A stretch of DNA of 64,000 bases from Gnetum montanum (Eukaryota > Streptophyta > Gnetopsida > Gnetales > Gnetaceae), in contig MNCI01001480.1 in the NCBI GenBank assembly GCA_015680685.1, positions 245,683 through 309,682 of the forward strand, in the 5' to 3' direction. Both the position numbers and the translations under genes were made by a program. A model generated the notes under the pieces. That model worked only from the letters and a program-made list of their open reading frames with translations. It was not told where the DNA came from and did no database searches. How positions within the stretch are numbered: position 1 is the stretch's first letter; each line of letters begins with the position of its first letter. Of this stretch, positions 43,262 to 55,690 are shown one piece after another.

Positions 43262-45200
43262 CGGTGATTCCAAGTAAGTTTTTTTTTTAATAGATCAAAC
43301 TCATATCTTGTATCTACATGAGTTAGCAAATTGTGAAAATTTTCTATGGAACAATGATTCCCTTGGTTATGCTTCATTACATGTATGATTCAGCCATTGT
43401 TAATATGAGCTGGAAACTTATGCTCTGAAATGCTCACACACTTCAGTGTATATTGCTTTTAATTATTAAATTTCCTGATTACTTGCACATTGTCAGCCTC
43501 TTAGGTTAGGTCTCGTTATCCAAGAAAGCTTATTCCACTTTCACTTTCCCCTTAAATTGCATACCCACATACATGTTCTTTCGTAAACTTTCTAACTTCA
43601 TAAATTTTTACAGGGAATCATTGTTATGCATCTCAAAGCTAAAATCAGAAAATTTTATTAACATGAAAGCATTTTCAACTTTGCATTCAAATTTTTTATT
43701 TTCAAATTTAGTTTTTGAAAATATTTTAACTGCTATGTCTATGACAACCCTATTTGATTCATTTCAGAGATTTTAAAGATTTTATCTTTCCTGCAGGGTT
43801 TCATGAAAAGCACAGGTTGCAGTCCATGTCAACTCTCAATCGCTTCAATGAAATATCTACAAAGATTGAACCTTCTATACCAAACCATGGCTATGCAAAT
43901 GGGAGCATTATATTTTCCCTTTTCCTTCAAAAAATAAGTACTTTCATGTTGATTTAGGGAAATTGATTATGGTTTTTAGATTTTTGGGCTAGGGTGACCA
44001 TTTTACATAAGTTCTTGTTAGAGATGTAAAGACAAGATTTGTACTTGTGTTTTAAATTTTCTAAAGTAGAGTTAAGATATCTTAAACTTGTAAAAGAAAA
44101 AGGGAAAACATGTTTGAGTTAATTATTGGTTGATTCCATTACTATAACCCTATATTTGGCTATTTAAATCCATATTGGGTTGATTATGAGAGTGAGTTGA
44201 GAGTGTTTGATCTCTTGTATAAGGGTTTCTGTAATAGGAGGAACTGATCCGTGAGTTTGTCTTGTGAGTGTTTTGTAATCTCTTTGATCTAATTGGAAAA
44301 CTAAATGAAGTTGCTTTCTTGTGTATTTCCCTTGTTTCTTCATCACTCCCTTCTACAAATTATCCCTGTTGTTTTATTAATATTCGCATATAACATTTAT
44401 GTCCTGAATATTTTGGATGTAAAGTTTTGCACAAAGTATTTTTTTGAGATACCAATAAATAAAAATATTGTAAATTTTAAATATAAAAATCATTGTATTG
44501 TATTGCATTTTAAATTGTTGTTCTATGAACAAAGAAATATACACATAATTTTACTAAAATATAAAAATTGCTAAAATTACTAGTTGTTTCTGTATTTAAA
44601 GCTCTTTTTTTTTTTTTTCCTGCAACCTAATTTTTTGCCGTTTCCATTGCGTTGCCGTTGCCATCACATTGCCCCGTTTTCCGTTTCCAGTAACTATGAT
44701 GCAGACCCATGAGCCATATTGAAGGTATGGATTAAACCAACATTCATGCCATGCCTGATGTATCCATATGTGTTATGCGTAGTATATTTTTAACATTATT
44801 ATTCATTTCCCAGCACTCCAGTCGTAGCATGATATCATAGCTTTCAGTTTCAAACCCAACTTCTGCAAATTCCTGGAACTTGCTATTCCAAATTAACACG
44901 TGTGTATCTATCTCCCCACAAAAATGGCTGCTAAACGTCTCTCAGTTCTTCATCACTAAGTGGACCTTTCTTCCATGGAAACTGGTTTTGATCATGCAAA
45001 TTGATTTGAAACAAGGTAAAGGAATCTTTCATGATTTTTCTCTGTTGCTTCCTATTGCTGATTCTCACCTAAATTTATGCCCTATGTATGCAGTACAATC
45101 CAACCCATCTTAAATTACAATCAATCAGCCATTTCGTATCTGTTCAGAATCTCTTGGACTTCATCAAATCAATCGATTTGTTTATCTAATTTTCTTAGAT
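43262..45200. other. 3' flank of the receptor kinase and intergenic DNA
   Basis: No supported coding region. A T-run lies at about 44604-44618. The segment 44110-44350 has the look of a small LTR (TATTTAAA, GTTGAGAGTGTTTG, TTTGTAATCTC words), but ends and duplications could not be found. Confidence 0.4.
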
Positions 45201-45248
45201 ACTTGCAGCAATGGCTTTTGCTCACAAGGCTACAATGATGAGGTAGCC

Positions 45249-45494
45249 ATGATTTTGTTGATGATGCTGTGTACTCTAACTGGAAGAAAGCTCATGACCA
45301 ACAACACCAGGGAAGAGAATGAGTTGCTGAAGAAGAATAAGATGATTCATGTTAATCACTTATTGAAGTTTGTTTTTGTGGAAAAATCTTTGATTTACTC
45401 CAAGCTACCTAGTGGACCTAATCCAGGACCGGGCAATTATATACCTCACTACCACCACCACCCACAAAATTTTAAATTTGATTGTTTCATCTAA
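45249..45494 (+). CDS. small secreted-type protein with CLE/TDIF-like motif
   Basis: An 81-codon ORF. It begins with a hydrophobic MILLMMLCTLTG segment that could serve as a short signal peptide, then a charged variable region (NTREENELLKKNK). Near the end comes SKLPSGPNPGPGN, followed by 18 more residues rich in His. PSGPNP is identical to the core of TDIF-type CLE peptides (consensus about HEVPSGPNPISN), and precursor size and motif position fit the CLE family. The motif departs from CLE after the second proline and a C-terminal tail is present. An upstream ATG at 45211 (MAFAHKATMMR) is in another frame by one shift, which may mean a frameshift at about 45243. The stop codon lies 20 bp before the LTR of element 3. 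Function is tentative. Confidence 0.42.
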   Translation: MILLMMLCTLTGRKLMTNNTREENELLKKNKMIHVNHLLKFVFVEKSLIYSKLPSGPNPGPGNYIPHYHHHPQNFKFDCFI

Positions 45495-45514
45495 AGCATT
45501 CTACATAAGTAGAT

Positions 45515-46108
45515 TGATGAGTAGATCCTATGCCCAACCATACGAATCACTAAGTGTTCATATGCCATCAGGTCGAATTTCGTGGAAGTGTACACTACTA
45601 GGTGCACAAAGTATCCACCATTGAGATTACCAAGTGTTAATATATCATGCTCAAAGTGGTCATACCTACATTACTTATAAACAATAATATTAATTACTTA
45701 AGAAAAAGAATATAAATTGCATATAAAGTGAAGTACTCAAAAGTAGAATTATGATAGTCTAAGTACTATAATGGATAGAGGAAATCTCAATTTTATTTTG
45801 GTCCATGCATATATGTCCAACTACATGTGCACTCAAATAAAATATTGTATAATCTCTTAAACTCACATTGCGGGTGCTTAGAGGAAAAATATTCTAAATT
45901 TCACAACAAGAAACTATAAGAATTTGGCTAGTGCTACAACCAAAATGTGCCATAAATGTGAGGGGTGTGGATATTTACATAGGTAACACTTGCATCAACA
46001 TCGACATACCTACATCAATGCATCATAGAATGCGTCGATGGGGATACATCGATAGGGCTATGTCAATAAGCATGTGTCAATGCATCATGTTTTACTGATG
46101 ATCCATCA
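45515..46108 (-). repeat. element 3 3' LTR (internally deleted)
   Basis: 594 bp, TGATGAGTAGATCC...GATCCATCA. Compared with the 5' LTR it lacks about 250 bp near 45590-45600. The CATCAATGCATCG-type cassette spans 45990-46090. Hairpin arms are ATTTTATTT (45790-45798) and AAATAAAAT (45835-45843). Confidence 0.88.
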
Positions 46109-46123
46109 TACCCCCATGATTGA
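46109..46123 (-). other. element 3 polypurine tract
   Basis: Minus strand TCAATCATGGGGGTA ends at the LTR, identical to that of element 2. Confidence 0.82.
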
Positions 46124-46309
46124 CTAAAAACTTGCCCTTGAGTGAACAAAATTGGGATTGAGCTTTATACAAAATTTGGGGAAGCATGGAACTTTATTGA
46201 TAGACAAACTAACTGACTGACTCTAACTAAGTTTAAGTGTTGAATTATACATATTTACAAAAATGAGTGTAATTTTACATTAAAAATGGACACTTGCACA
46301 AAAAGTTTA

Positions 46310-49170
46310 GTGGGTTCCTATTGAATGAATGGAGATGTGATGAAGTCTCATACAGTGCCTAAAGATGGAGGCTCCTATGGCTTGAATGGTCCTTTATCCT
46401 AGCCCAATGTAGCTAGAGGCTAAGGTTGCCCTGCTGCTACTGGAAGTTTAAAGCATCTAGGAGTGCTTTCATCTTCTCTTTCTTGCCTTGTGGATTGTAA
46501 ATAGTCCAAGCTACTTTTCCTATATGAGCTAGTGCAGGGATATCCCACGAGCATAGCACTGAAGAAAATATTTTCTTCATGTTGATAAAATAAGCTGTGA
46601 ATTTCTTTCATTCAATATCAAACATTTTTATAAGATTCTACAACTCCTAGTAGTCATTCATCCTCCTTGTCAAGTTCTCAGCAATAGTTCATTCATCTAT
46701 GAACTTGCTTATGAGAACTTCAAGCAATATGTTAGTTATCTCTAACTTTTGTTTTGTTTCCTTATGGAGCTTGAACTCCATCTCACAGAGAAGGTAGGAG
46801 ATGACGACCTACTTCTCTAGTTCAGTCCTTGGCCTTCCTACTATCAGCATTACTAAGTTTGCATGTCGAAGATTAGGAAACTTCATGTACTTTATCATCT
46901 CTTTGATCTAAAACTCCTTAAGGCTAATTTCTACCTTATTATATGTGTTCATTCCATCAAAGATGGTTTGCCATACATAAGCTCTTTGCTGGAATTGCTA
47001 GAGAGTCTCATTTATCTTTGCATTGGCTAATTTTATTTCCTTCTCATTATCTTCATTGAGTACTCCAACCTAGTTTCTGTTTCACTTTTTCGAATTTCAG
47101 GGCCTTATTCTTCCAGGTGACTATCTCAGTTGTAGTCATTTGATAAAGAGCATGAACTTCTTCATTGAGAGATTTATGTTTTCGTTTGCCAACCTCTTCA
47201 AGTCTAAGTTCATCTTGGCAAGCTAATCCTACTATGCTAGATATATCAACAATTTGGTCCTTTTGCTACTTAATGTTTCACACATGATGATTATCCTTGG
47301 TGAGGATCAAGTTCTCCTTGCGAACTTGAGACTAGTCCTTATCAATGTTTTTTTTCATAGCCTTTAACATGGACACATCAAAGATTATCATCTCATGTAA
47401 GTTCTAGCTAGAGAATGGTAGGGCTGGAGAGATAGGCTCTTAACTTTGCAACTTTAGTAGCCAATCATTGATTTGTTGCAGTGGTCTCCATAAGTTGTGT
47501 GTTTGCAAGTAGCAACTTCCTTCTTGCCTTAAGCAAGTACAACTAGTTTGTAGTGATCTCATCTAAGAGATCAAAGATCTTTAGAAGTGGTTTCCCGACT
47601 CCTACCAGTCTTTCTAACACCTTCTCATGTTGGGTAGCGCTTATCCAAATACTTCCTACTTCTACTGATGCATGGATATCTATCATGGAAACTCTGTCTA
47701 TTATAGATTTCGTAGGAGGATTAAAGGCCTCTGCCATTCTATTAGCTATCTCCTCTACTGCTATCTCTTGATCCTTATGTAGCATCACTAACACCATTGC
47801 CCCTTTGCCTTCCTCTAACATGAAAGAGAAGTCACTGCATTTTCCAAAATTTTAATAAATGCTTATCTAAGAATGAGCACAATGACCTCCCTGGCACTTG
47901 GATTAGGTCTTGTGGATGCTTGGTTCTACTTTTTAGAGAATAGTGGTGTTGTCTTACTATCTAGCCAGCTAATGATCCTTGCAACTTCATTGAAATGGCT
48001 CATGGCTGAATAGTAGACAAATGAATCCCCATTGTTTGTAGATCCTTGTGATTGTTGTAGTAGTTTCTCATGAAATTTCCTAAGTTATTATGTAGCTAGA
48101 AGTATCTCTGTCATGATTTCTAGGATTGCAGGTGATGATGGTAGTGGCTACTTCTCTTCATGCAACTTTGTTACTACCTTATTCTTCATCATCTCCTGCC
48201 ATGATGTAGTAGGAGTGCTACAGACCATATTATTCAAGTAGTGAGCTATTTTCCCCTCCCCTCCCCTCCTCTTTTACAATTTTCAAATCAATAATGGAAA
48301 GGGAAATGTCTTCTTATCCTTCTTATTTTTCTTGAAGCATTTCTTAATCTCCAAGAAGATGAGTTAGGGTAGATTAATATGAAAGTTTCTACTTAGAGTG
48401 GTATATGCCCTAGTAAGAAGACTATCATCCTACTTGGCCTGACCATTGGGCTTAGGTGACAGGTTGCAATTTTAAAGTGGGATCATTCCATCTTTGTCAA
48501 GGCATCGTATTTTTTATAGTCCACTTTGTAGCATCACTGGACCCATTCCATTTGTGCCTCTAGGTTTACCTATGTAGAGATCCTAGCAAGTTTTACCCAA
48601 ATGTTTGACAAACCGAGGGCTTCAGCTATGATCTTAACCAAATAAGAGATGATGATGTCCTTAAGTGATGATGATGTCCTTAATTTTCACCAACGCATCT
48701 TCTTGTCGATTGGTCCAAAATAGGTATGTCTCCTCCATGTACTATTCTCCACTGTTAAAAAGAATGAAAAACAAGAAAGACCCTTGCAACTTTGTTCTAA
48801 CCTCCTCTAGTATCAACTTTAAGAAAGGTCCAAAGGTCAACTCTTATAGAATGAAACTTTGGACCTCCTTGGTCCTTATAGAATGAAACTTTGGACCTCC
48901 TTGGTACTGATCTATTCTAGGTAGACCTTTGTGAGGGTGACCTCCAAGTTTGGCCTCGACCTAGGAGCTTCTTCCTGCCTAGATTGGTCCATCTCTATAG
49001 TGGGATCTATCTGACAAATTCCACTTTGGGTTTCTCTCAAAGTTTCCCTATAGCATGTGCCACCTCAGCTACTTATTCTTGGGGTTGTTGTTATTGGTAT
49101 CTTCCCCCTCAGGGTCACTTTTCCCTAGGTTGCAATGGTCCTTTGCTTGTGGTCCTTATGTAGGTGCCAT
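46310..49170 (-). pseudogene. ORF2 of element 3
   Basis: It starts ATGGCACCTACA at 49170 (MAPT, stop). Most of the reading frame is shattered. The piece at 47543-47821 (KGAMVLVMLHKDQEIAVEEI, RMAEAFNPP, LERLVGVGKPLLKIFDLLDEI) aligns with the middle of element 2 ORF2 (MVMQHQNATRAIEVV, IKESFNVPV, DQLLQIGQVMTSLFDI). The final part (near 46320-46400) reads KGPFKP, stop, EPPSL, against KGKAPMEEPPPPG in element 2. A 32-bp tandem duplication interrupts the 5' third (48843-48905). Location between pol and the 3' LTR is that of the Athila envelope-like ORF. Confidence 0.75.
48843..48905. repeat. 32-bp tandem duplication inside ORF2 of element 3
   Basis: Two adjacent copies of the unit beginning CTTATAGAATGAAACTTTGG (48843-48874, 48875-48905) are essentially identical, so this duplication is younger than most of the decay around it. 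Confidence 0.92.
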
Positions 49171-49632
49171 CTATGGTCATAAACATAATCCTATGATTAG
49201 CTCTTTAGTTCATAACCTTTAGTGATTTGAATACCTTTCTTTGTTAAATCAAGTTATGTTAATTTATTGCACATTAGGATTTTATTGTTTAAGTGCTTAT
49301 TTATGATCTCAAGATAGGTGTGTTATTTTATTCCTTACTAACAAAGTTTGTTTGTTGGTCTTAATTCATTATGGTAATTAATTTAATATTATTTTAATAG
49401 TTTGATCATGGGGAGTTAGAAAAATTTTGAAACATTATCTATGAAAAACCTAAGGTTTCTATCCCCCATGATGTAAAGTGTACCTTTGGTAGCTCAAGGG
49501 TTGAAAAATAGGTGAAATCAAATAAGTAGTTTGGAAGTTACAATGCTTAGAAGATTCTTGGGCTCTAAAAAATTACAAAAGGTCCTCTAGAACTTTTGAA
49601 AAATGATTTAAAATGAGCTAAATCATTGCTTG

Positions 49633-49695
49633 TATTTATAGGCTTTTTATGCTACATCAATGGTGCTGCATTAACAAGGATGGGTTGATGCAACT
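49633..49695 (-). promoter_or_regulatory. internal promoter-like cassette upstream of ORF2, element 3
   Basis: Minus-strand TATAAATA at 49633-49640 lies beside ATCAATG/TTGATGCA words (49654-49682), the same words as in this element's own LTR cassette. A second TATAAATA lies at about 49684-49691. It lies 470 bp upstream of the ORF2 ATG, against 477 bp in element 2. Promoter function is inferred. Confidence 0.6.
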
Positions 49696-49975
49696 ATTTA
49701 TAGCTATCTTTCACATTTAGAACTAGAAGAAGTTTGGGCGCATTTTGGAGTGAGATAAGAGCCAAATGGAAGCTAAAAAGATGTAGAATGTTGCCAACAA
49801 CATTAAATAGGGTAGGTTTAGCCTAGAAGAAGCAATTCTAGTGGATTTGGATGAATTTGGTAAGATGTTATGATGCGAAGGAGAACAAAAACTGGATGTT
49901 ATAAAACTATTGGAATGATTGATTGAGCAAGTGATCCATGGTAGGAAATTTAACTTAAGTTAGACCAAAGAAATG

Positions 49976-50035
49976 CAAGTGGGTCTTCTTTAAAGTAGGC
50001 ATATGCTAATTATTCCCTTGCATACCTTCATTGCA
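49976..50035 (-). other. conserved non-coding block (element 3 copy)
   Basis: AAGTGGGTCTTCTTTAAAGT and a TTCCCTTGCATACC stretch correspond to the block in elements 1, 2 and 6, here between pol and ORF2. Confidence 0.65.
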
Positions 50036-51119
50036 ACGAGTTTGTGGGTCCCAAGGATGATGAATGGTTAGGTTAAGTTCAATTCCATACACATGAAAGA
50101 AATTTTCCTAGGGTTATGCTATCTAGAAAAAATACTAAACAATTTGCTATGGTATGAGACTATGAGATGTTAGAGAATGAGATGAATGAATGGTATAGAG
50201 AGAAAGAGAGAATAAGAGAGAGAATTAGCATCCTAGTCACATGAGGTTCTTAGTGAAAATTATGATTACGATGAATTCATACCTATCCATTCCAAGTCTA
50301 GACCAAGTTCATTCCACTTTCATTAACCTCACATTCATAGATCTCCCCTCATCGCAAATCAAAAGTTCATAATACTCCCAAAGGAGAATCATTACCCCAA
50401 GAGAAGAAGAAAATAGAAGAAGGAAGTATAGAGGACATTAGTTAGAGGAGTATCTTCATGTCTTTCCAGCCTCATAACCAATGCTTGTAGCCCATTATTG
50501 AGTCTAAGGGATGTGCTTTAAATTCTTGTGGTGTTGCTTTTTTGTTTTTTTTTTAACAGAAACCAAATCATGTAAAAACATGCTTTCTTTTATGATCGAC
50601 AACAGAAGTGATGATATATCTATGGAGTATCATAGAACTTAAAAAGAATGTTGAGAGAAAAACCATATCAAATTCTCTTAAGGTTACACCCTTTTTCTTT
50701 TCTAGTTAGTTATTTTCCTAGCTTGTTGGATATCAATATCCTTAATTACTTTTAAGTTGTAATGTGAAAGAACCTTTGTGTGTTCAAGATATTAATTTCC
50801 ATGGAACAAATGGAATGGGTGGAGGCCATGAACTCACTACCTAATACCATCAAAAAATTGACAAATTGTTAGTAGAGAACATAATCTAAAGACAATATTT
50901 GGCCTTTTGGTTAATCAATCATAATATTGATAGCTTTCTTGAATAAATTTCCAAAATTTGTAGTAGCTATAAATAAAATTAAAGATTCTTAATAAGACCT
51001 GAGGAAATTAATAAAGAAGAAAAGAATAGATATAAAAAGATTAATAAAATATTTATTAAAATGGAAAACATATAAAGAACATTGCAAAACAAAAAGATGT
51101 AAAATTGATTAGCCTCATC

Positions 51120-52320
51120 AATAGGAACCATTAACATGAATGGCCATCTCCCCCACAACTAGGTTGAGAGGAGGAGATCCAAAAAAATAGAGCATGCTTG
51201 TTCCTATGCAGATGTGTCCATGTTGTTAGTTACTTGGGGTTCTCTAAATGGCTTGAGTTATTGTATGTTGACTAGTATACATTTTTCAAGACTTAATGGA
51301 TGGTAAATTATCATGACCCTTGAAGGAATAGTTGAATGGATGATATAATGTCCTTCCCATGACATTTAAAACTTTAGTACATTGTGACACATGCATAAGA
51401 TTCTAGTAAAGAATCTTATCGCTAAGTGAGAAATGAACTCTTTTTATCTATGCATCATGACATTGTTTATTGTGTACATTGTACACTTCATTCATCATCA
51501 GAGCTATTTTTTGATTCTCATCTAGCACATTCAAGATTATCAAACATTCTTTGTGGGCTAGAATAATGTGTAGGTTAAGCTCATAGGCGATTCTGGATGT
51601 ATGAAGTTCAACTTGGGTTAGAAGTTTTGGAAATTTTCCATACACTAAGTCATATGGAGAGTAGCCTATAGGAAGCTTCCAAGTTGAATGATATGCCCAA
51701 AGATCATTGTTAAGTTTTGTACTCCTATCCTTCCTATATCTACTAATAGTTTGTGTTAGTATCCTAGTAATCTCCCTATTGGTAACTTTAGCTTAACCAT
51801 TAGCTTAGGGGTGATAGGGGGTTGCAATTTTATGTTGCACCCCCAAGCATAACATTAATTTCTAAAAAGTAGACATCGTAAAATATGTGTCATTGTCTAA
51901 AATAAGTGCTCTAGGAATACCAAAATTATTTACTATGTATTTTTGTACAAACCAAGCTATAGTGATGGATGTATAGTTTGATACTACTACAACTTTAGCT
52001 CACTTGATGTAGTAATCAATAGTAAGTATGATGTATGCCTTTCCATTTGACATGGAAGTGATGGATCCCATAAAGTCAATGCTAAAATGCTTAAAAGGTT
52101 CTAGTGGTTAGATCCACTATTGGGATGCTTTCATTCAAATAGCCATTTATCCATCTCTTTGACATTGGTCACATGAATGGGAGAAATGATGAACATTCCT
52201 AAAGATCCTTGGAAAAAAGTATCCTACCATGAGAATCTTTGTAGCTATCCTTCTTCCTATGTAGTGGCCCTTGTAAGGATCCTTATGAGCATCTTAAAGG
52301 ATGTGTAACTAATCAACATC
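51120..52320 (-). pseudogene. integrase, element 3
   Basis: Minus strand: IDFMGSITSMSNGKAYIIL, FGIPRALILDNDTYF (both Asp kept), then YHP, stop, ANG, stop, AKVTNREI where the family has AEVSNREI (catalytic Glu to Lys). NNDLWAYHSTWKLPIGYSPY and YGKFPKLLTQVELHT (51448-51645) complete the C-terminal region. CAA-to-TAA stops dominate. The DLWAY-LPIG-SPY signature is typical of Athila/Tat integrases. Confidence 0.87.
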
Positions 52321-52329
52321 AGGAACACA

Positions 52330-53860
52330 TCATTGAACTAGATCATTAGCATAAATCCTATAAAGGTTACCTTGGATTTCCATGTAATGCTTGACCTGGT
52401 GAAGAAACTATTATTTCCTCTTATTGTTCCATTTTTCTCGAGTCTCCTATGTAGGAGAGAAACTCATCATACCAATTGGTAATCCTTGGCTTTTATATTT
52501 CAATGAATTTAGCAAAAATAAGTCATTGGAAAATTGATCAAATAGGGATTCCTCATCCTTTCCTCATCCTCATTGTTATCCCATCTTAGCTGAGACAAAT
52601 AATTGATTACTACATTCTTGGTTCCTTTCTTGTCCATCATGGTAAGATTAAATTCTTGCAAAATTACTAGTTATCATATGATATGGGGGCTAACAACTAG
52701 CTTTTTCATTAGAAAAAAAATGACACTATGATTAATGTATACAAAAATTTGATATCCAAGCACATAGTGCCTAAATGTTTTGAAGGCATACACCACCACC
52801 ATGAGCTCTTTCTCAATGGTGGTGTAACTTAGCTGTGTACCTAGAATGCTTAGGCTTGTACGATGGATGTATTATGAACATTCTTGATTATTCATTTGTA
52901 TAAGCACCACTCCCAATGCATAGTTAGATGCATTTTTCATTATGTGAAATGACCTAGAAAAATCTAGAGCATGTAGAATTAGAGTTTTCATTAGCTTTTA
53001 ATTTAATTTTTGAAATTCTTGTTCACATTTGTTAGTCCATTTGAAAGCTGCATCTTTCTTTGTAAGTACCACTAGCAGTCTAGCAATTTTAGATAAATTC
53101 TTGATGAAGCACCTATAGTAACTAGTGTGGCCAAGAAATGACCTCACATCTTTCATAGTTTGAGGTTTCATAGTTAGATGACCCTTACTTTTTCTAGGTC
53201 CACTTCAATCCTTTTTCTTGAAATGTGGTATCACAAGATAATTTCCTTTTGGATCATTAAGTGGATTTTTTGCCAATTGAGCCATAAGTTTGTCTCTACA
53301 CAACACTCTAACACTTACTCTAGATAATCCAAGCCTTGTTCAAAGTTGGCATCATAGGGGGAAATTTCATCCATGAAGACTTCCATACCATTATCAATTT
53401 GTTGCTAAAAAATACTAAGTACCAGGCACTAGAAAGTTATAGGGGCATTGCAAATACCAAATGGCATTTCCTTATATGCAAAAGTTCCCGAGGAACTTGA
53501 GAAAGTCATCTTGGCCTAATCTTCTTTTACTATTTGAATTTGGTTATAACCACTATAACCATCTAGAAAACTGTAGCAGGTATGCCCTACAATTTTATCT
53601 AGCACCTAGTTCACAAATGGAAATTTAGCATGATCTTTGAATGTTGCCATATTCAACAACTTGAAGTCTATATAAACTCATCATTTTCCTTCTTTCTTTG
53701 GTACAATCATGAGTGGGCTTACCCACTCACTGTTTGACACAGGATAGATGAATCACACCTTAAGAAGTTGTTTCACTTCATCTTTAATAACTTGCTTAAG
53801 CTTTAAATTTAATCTTCTCTGCGACTACCTCATTGGTTTGATGAAGAAGTCTATATAGAT
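52330..53860 (-). pseudogene. reverse transcriptase and RNase H, element 3
   Basis: RT reads NSEWVSPLMIVPKKEGK, then VYIDFKLLNMATFKDH, CYSFLDGYSGYNQIQI, KMTFSSSSGTFAYKEMPFGI and MEVFMDEISPY. The last is the catalytic box, FMDD in the family, with the second Asp now Glu. RNase H follows at about 52930-52350, with recognisable HTDH-like and VVNYLSQL-like pieces. Multiple stops are present. Unlike element 4, the RT palm is not deleted. Confidence 0.82.
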
Positions 53861-54439
53861 TTGATTTTGGCATATCCAAGGATCTATTCATGTTAATACA
53901 TGAGATGATCATGCAAAGGTTGTTGGCCATTTGCTTACTACTTGCAATAGCTTCCTTTTTTGTTATCAAGTAATATTGACATTGATAATTACTAGCTTGC
54001 CATTATTAAGAAAAACATATTCCAAGGTTTTCAATAAAGTTGTAAGTTTAAGGGGCTCCTACTTAAAATGGTCTAGAATATCCAACTTCCCCCAATTCAT
54101 TTTTATGTTTTTTGTGGAAGAGTTGATTATGAATTTACTACATTCCATCCATGTTATCTATATATGCACTTATGAGGAGCTCCATTGGGTCAATGCATAT
54201 TGTTGATTTAGAGTTGTTTTTTGATGTCAACCACTAGGTACCTTCCTATTTTGTGGCTGCCACATACAGGGATCATTGAATATTTAATGTCTTAACACAA
54301 CTATTGCATGTTATGATGAATGTACTCTTCATAGTCCATATATTTTGTACACAATGATATGTTATGTCACTATATGCGATGCATGGAACTTGCTTCTGCT
54401 TGAGCTATTCAAATTCATTTTCCTTGGAGATTTTCAAGG

Positions 54440-54740
54440 AAAGATATCTAATTCTCATCTTCGCATCAATTTTACTAAGCCAAGAACTTTCCATGATAAT
54501 AGGAAAGTCCCCCTTATCCATGTGGGTCATCAGGAAATTTGCTAGATATGACCAACCATAGATAGTGGTTACAATGTCCTCCACTAATCCTCACAGAATG
54601 GTGATAGACTGATCTGCAAGCTCTAATATGATACTACATTTATTGAGTAGAGGCAAGTTCCATGTCTTATACATCTAATAAGAGATTAAGTTTAATCATA
54701 AACTTGAATCTAGTAGGGCCTTGCATGGATTATTTCCTAC
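54440..54740 (-). pseudogene. protease, element 3
   Basis: ALLDSSL stands where DSGS is expected (active-site Gly to Ser). GLVEDIVTTIYGWSYLANF, KGDFPIIMESSWL and MRIRYLSLKISKENEF follow. Same order as the proteases in elements 4 and 5. Confidence 0.8.
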
Positions 54741-55690
54741 AATCTATAAATAGATTAAGGTACTTGTTGGATTAGATTTCCTCCTAGGAAAGTGACCTAT
54801 CTTAATCCAATTTGTTACTACATGAGTTAACATGATAGTATGAACACTGACCCTTTGGTTTAAAGATGGCTCAAGGATAATTGGAAGTAGGTGATGTAGG
54901 GTTAGCAGCTATAGGTGTTTTTGAGAATTTTTGTGGACTATCTGGTCTGAAGAAAGTCCTCTTCCTAGGCTTGTACCCAAGACCACTTAGATGGTCATCT
55001 GGCTATAAGTTCATTGTCCTCATTGCATTTTGTTGTTGTGGCTACAGTGGAATCTCCCCTTGTATAGGCAGTGTAGGTGATAAGAAAGTGGTATTAGAAG
55101 ATGTAGGGTGAGTTAGTGGATACATAGGAGGATAAGTTGAGAAAGACTTAGTTTGCTAACTGGGAATTCTATGATATTTCAAAGGGTAGTAGTGATGAGA
55201 GAAATGAGTGTGGCTTGTAGAGCCATGAGGGGATACAAATTTCTAGACACAATATCCATAGGAGTCTTGCTATTAATAAGAATATTGCTACTGTGAGGGT
55301 GACATTCCTCATGACTGTGGGTTTTGCAATTGCTGATACTACTCTTGAGGTTAAGGTGGCACTCTACTTGGGTAATACTATGTTGGATGGAACTACTACT
55401 TGTAATTTCCTTATGAATAAAAAAATCTCTTGGGTGGTTGCTTTCTTGCCAATTTTGGATTCAATGTATACACACCAAATTCTTGCAGATGTGATACTAT
55501 TAAACAACATCCCTTGGGATGTTCATACTAATAAATATCATATTCTTCAACATTTGTTTTTGAACTACAATTTCATTAATTATTGTAGCCTTTCCTTTCT
55601 ACTAATAGTAATCCATGCATGTATCTTTCCTTCTCCTTCTATCTTTATCTCTACTTTTCTACTTTGTCTTCTCCTTCATAATTTTGAGAG
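54741..55690 (-). other. Pro/Tyr-rich spacer between gag and protease, element 3
   Basis: On the minus strand this gives proline-, serine- and tyrosine-rich pieces with stops, equivalent to 20001-20679 in element 4. The plus-strand ORF 55293-55712 overlaps it and is a shadow. No domain recognised. Confidence 0.5.

Noticed and set aside
43754-43957. ORF after the receptor kinase as an extra exon
   Set aside because: It follows a CTGCAG that could be a splice acceptor, but the receptor frame already ends properly at 43261 and this ORF resembles no receptor tail. At best it is 3' untranslated sequence.
44110-44350. Possible small LTR (Copia-like) downstream of the kinase
   Set aside because: It has a TATTTAAA and a typical R-region flavour, but no clear ends, target duplication or partner.
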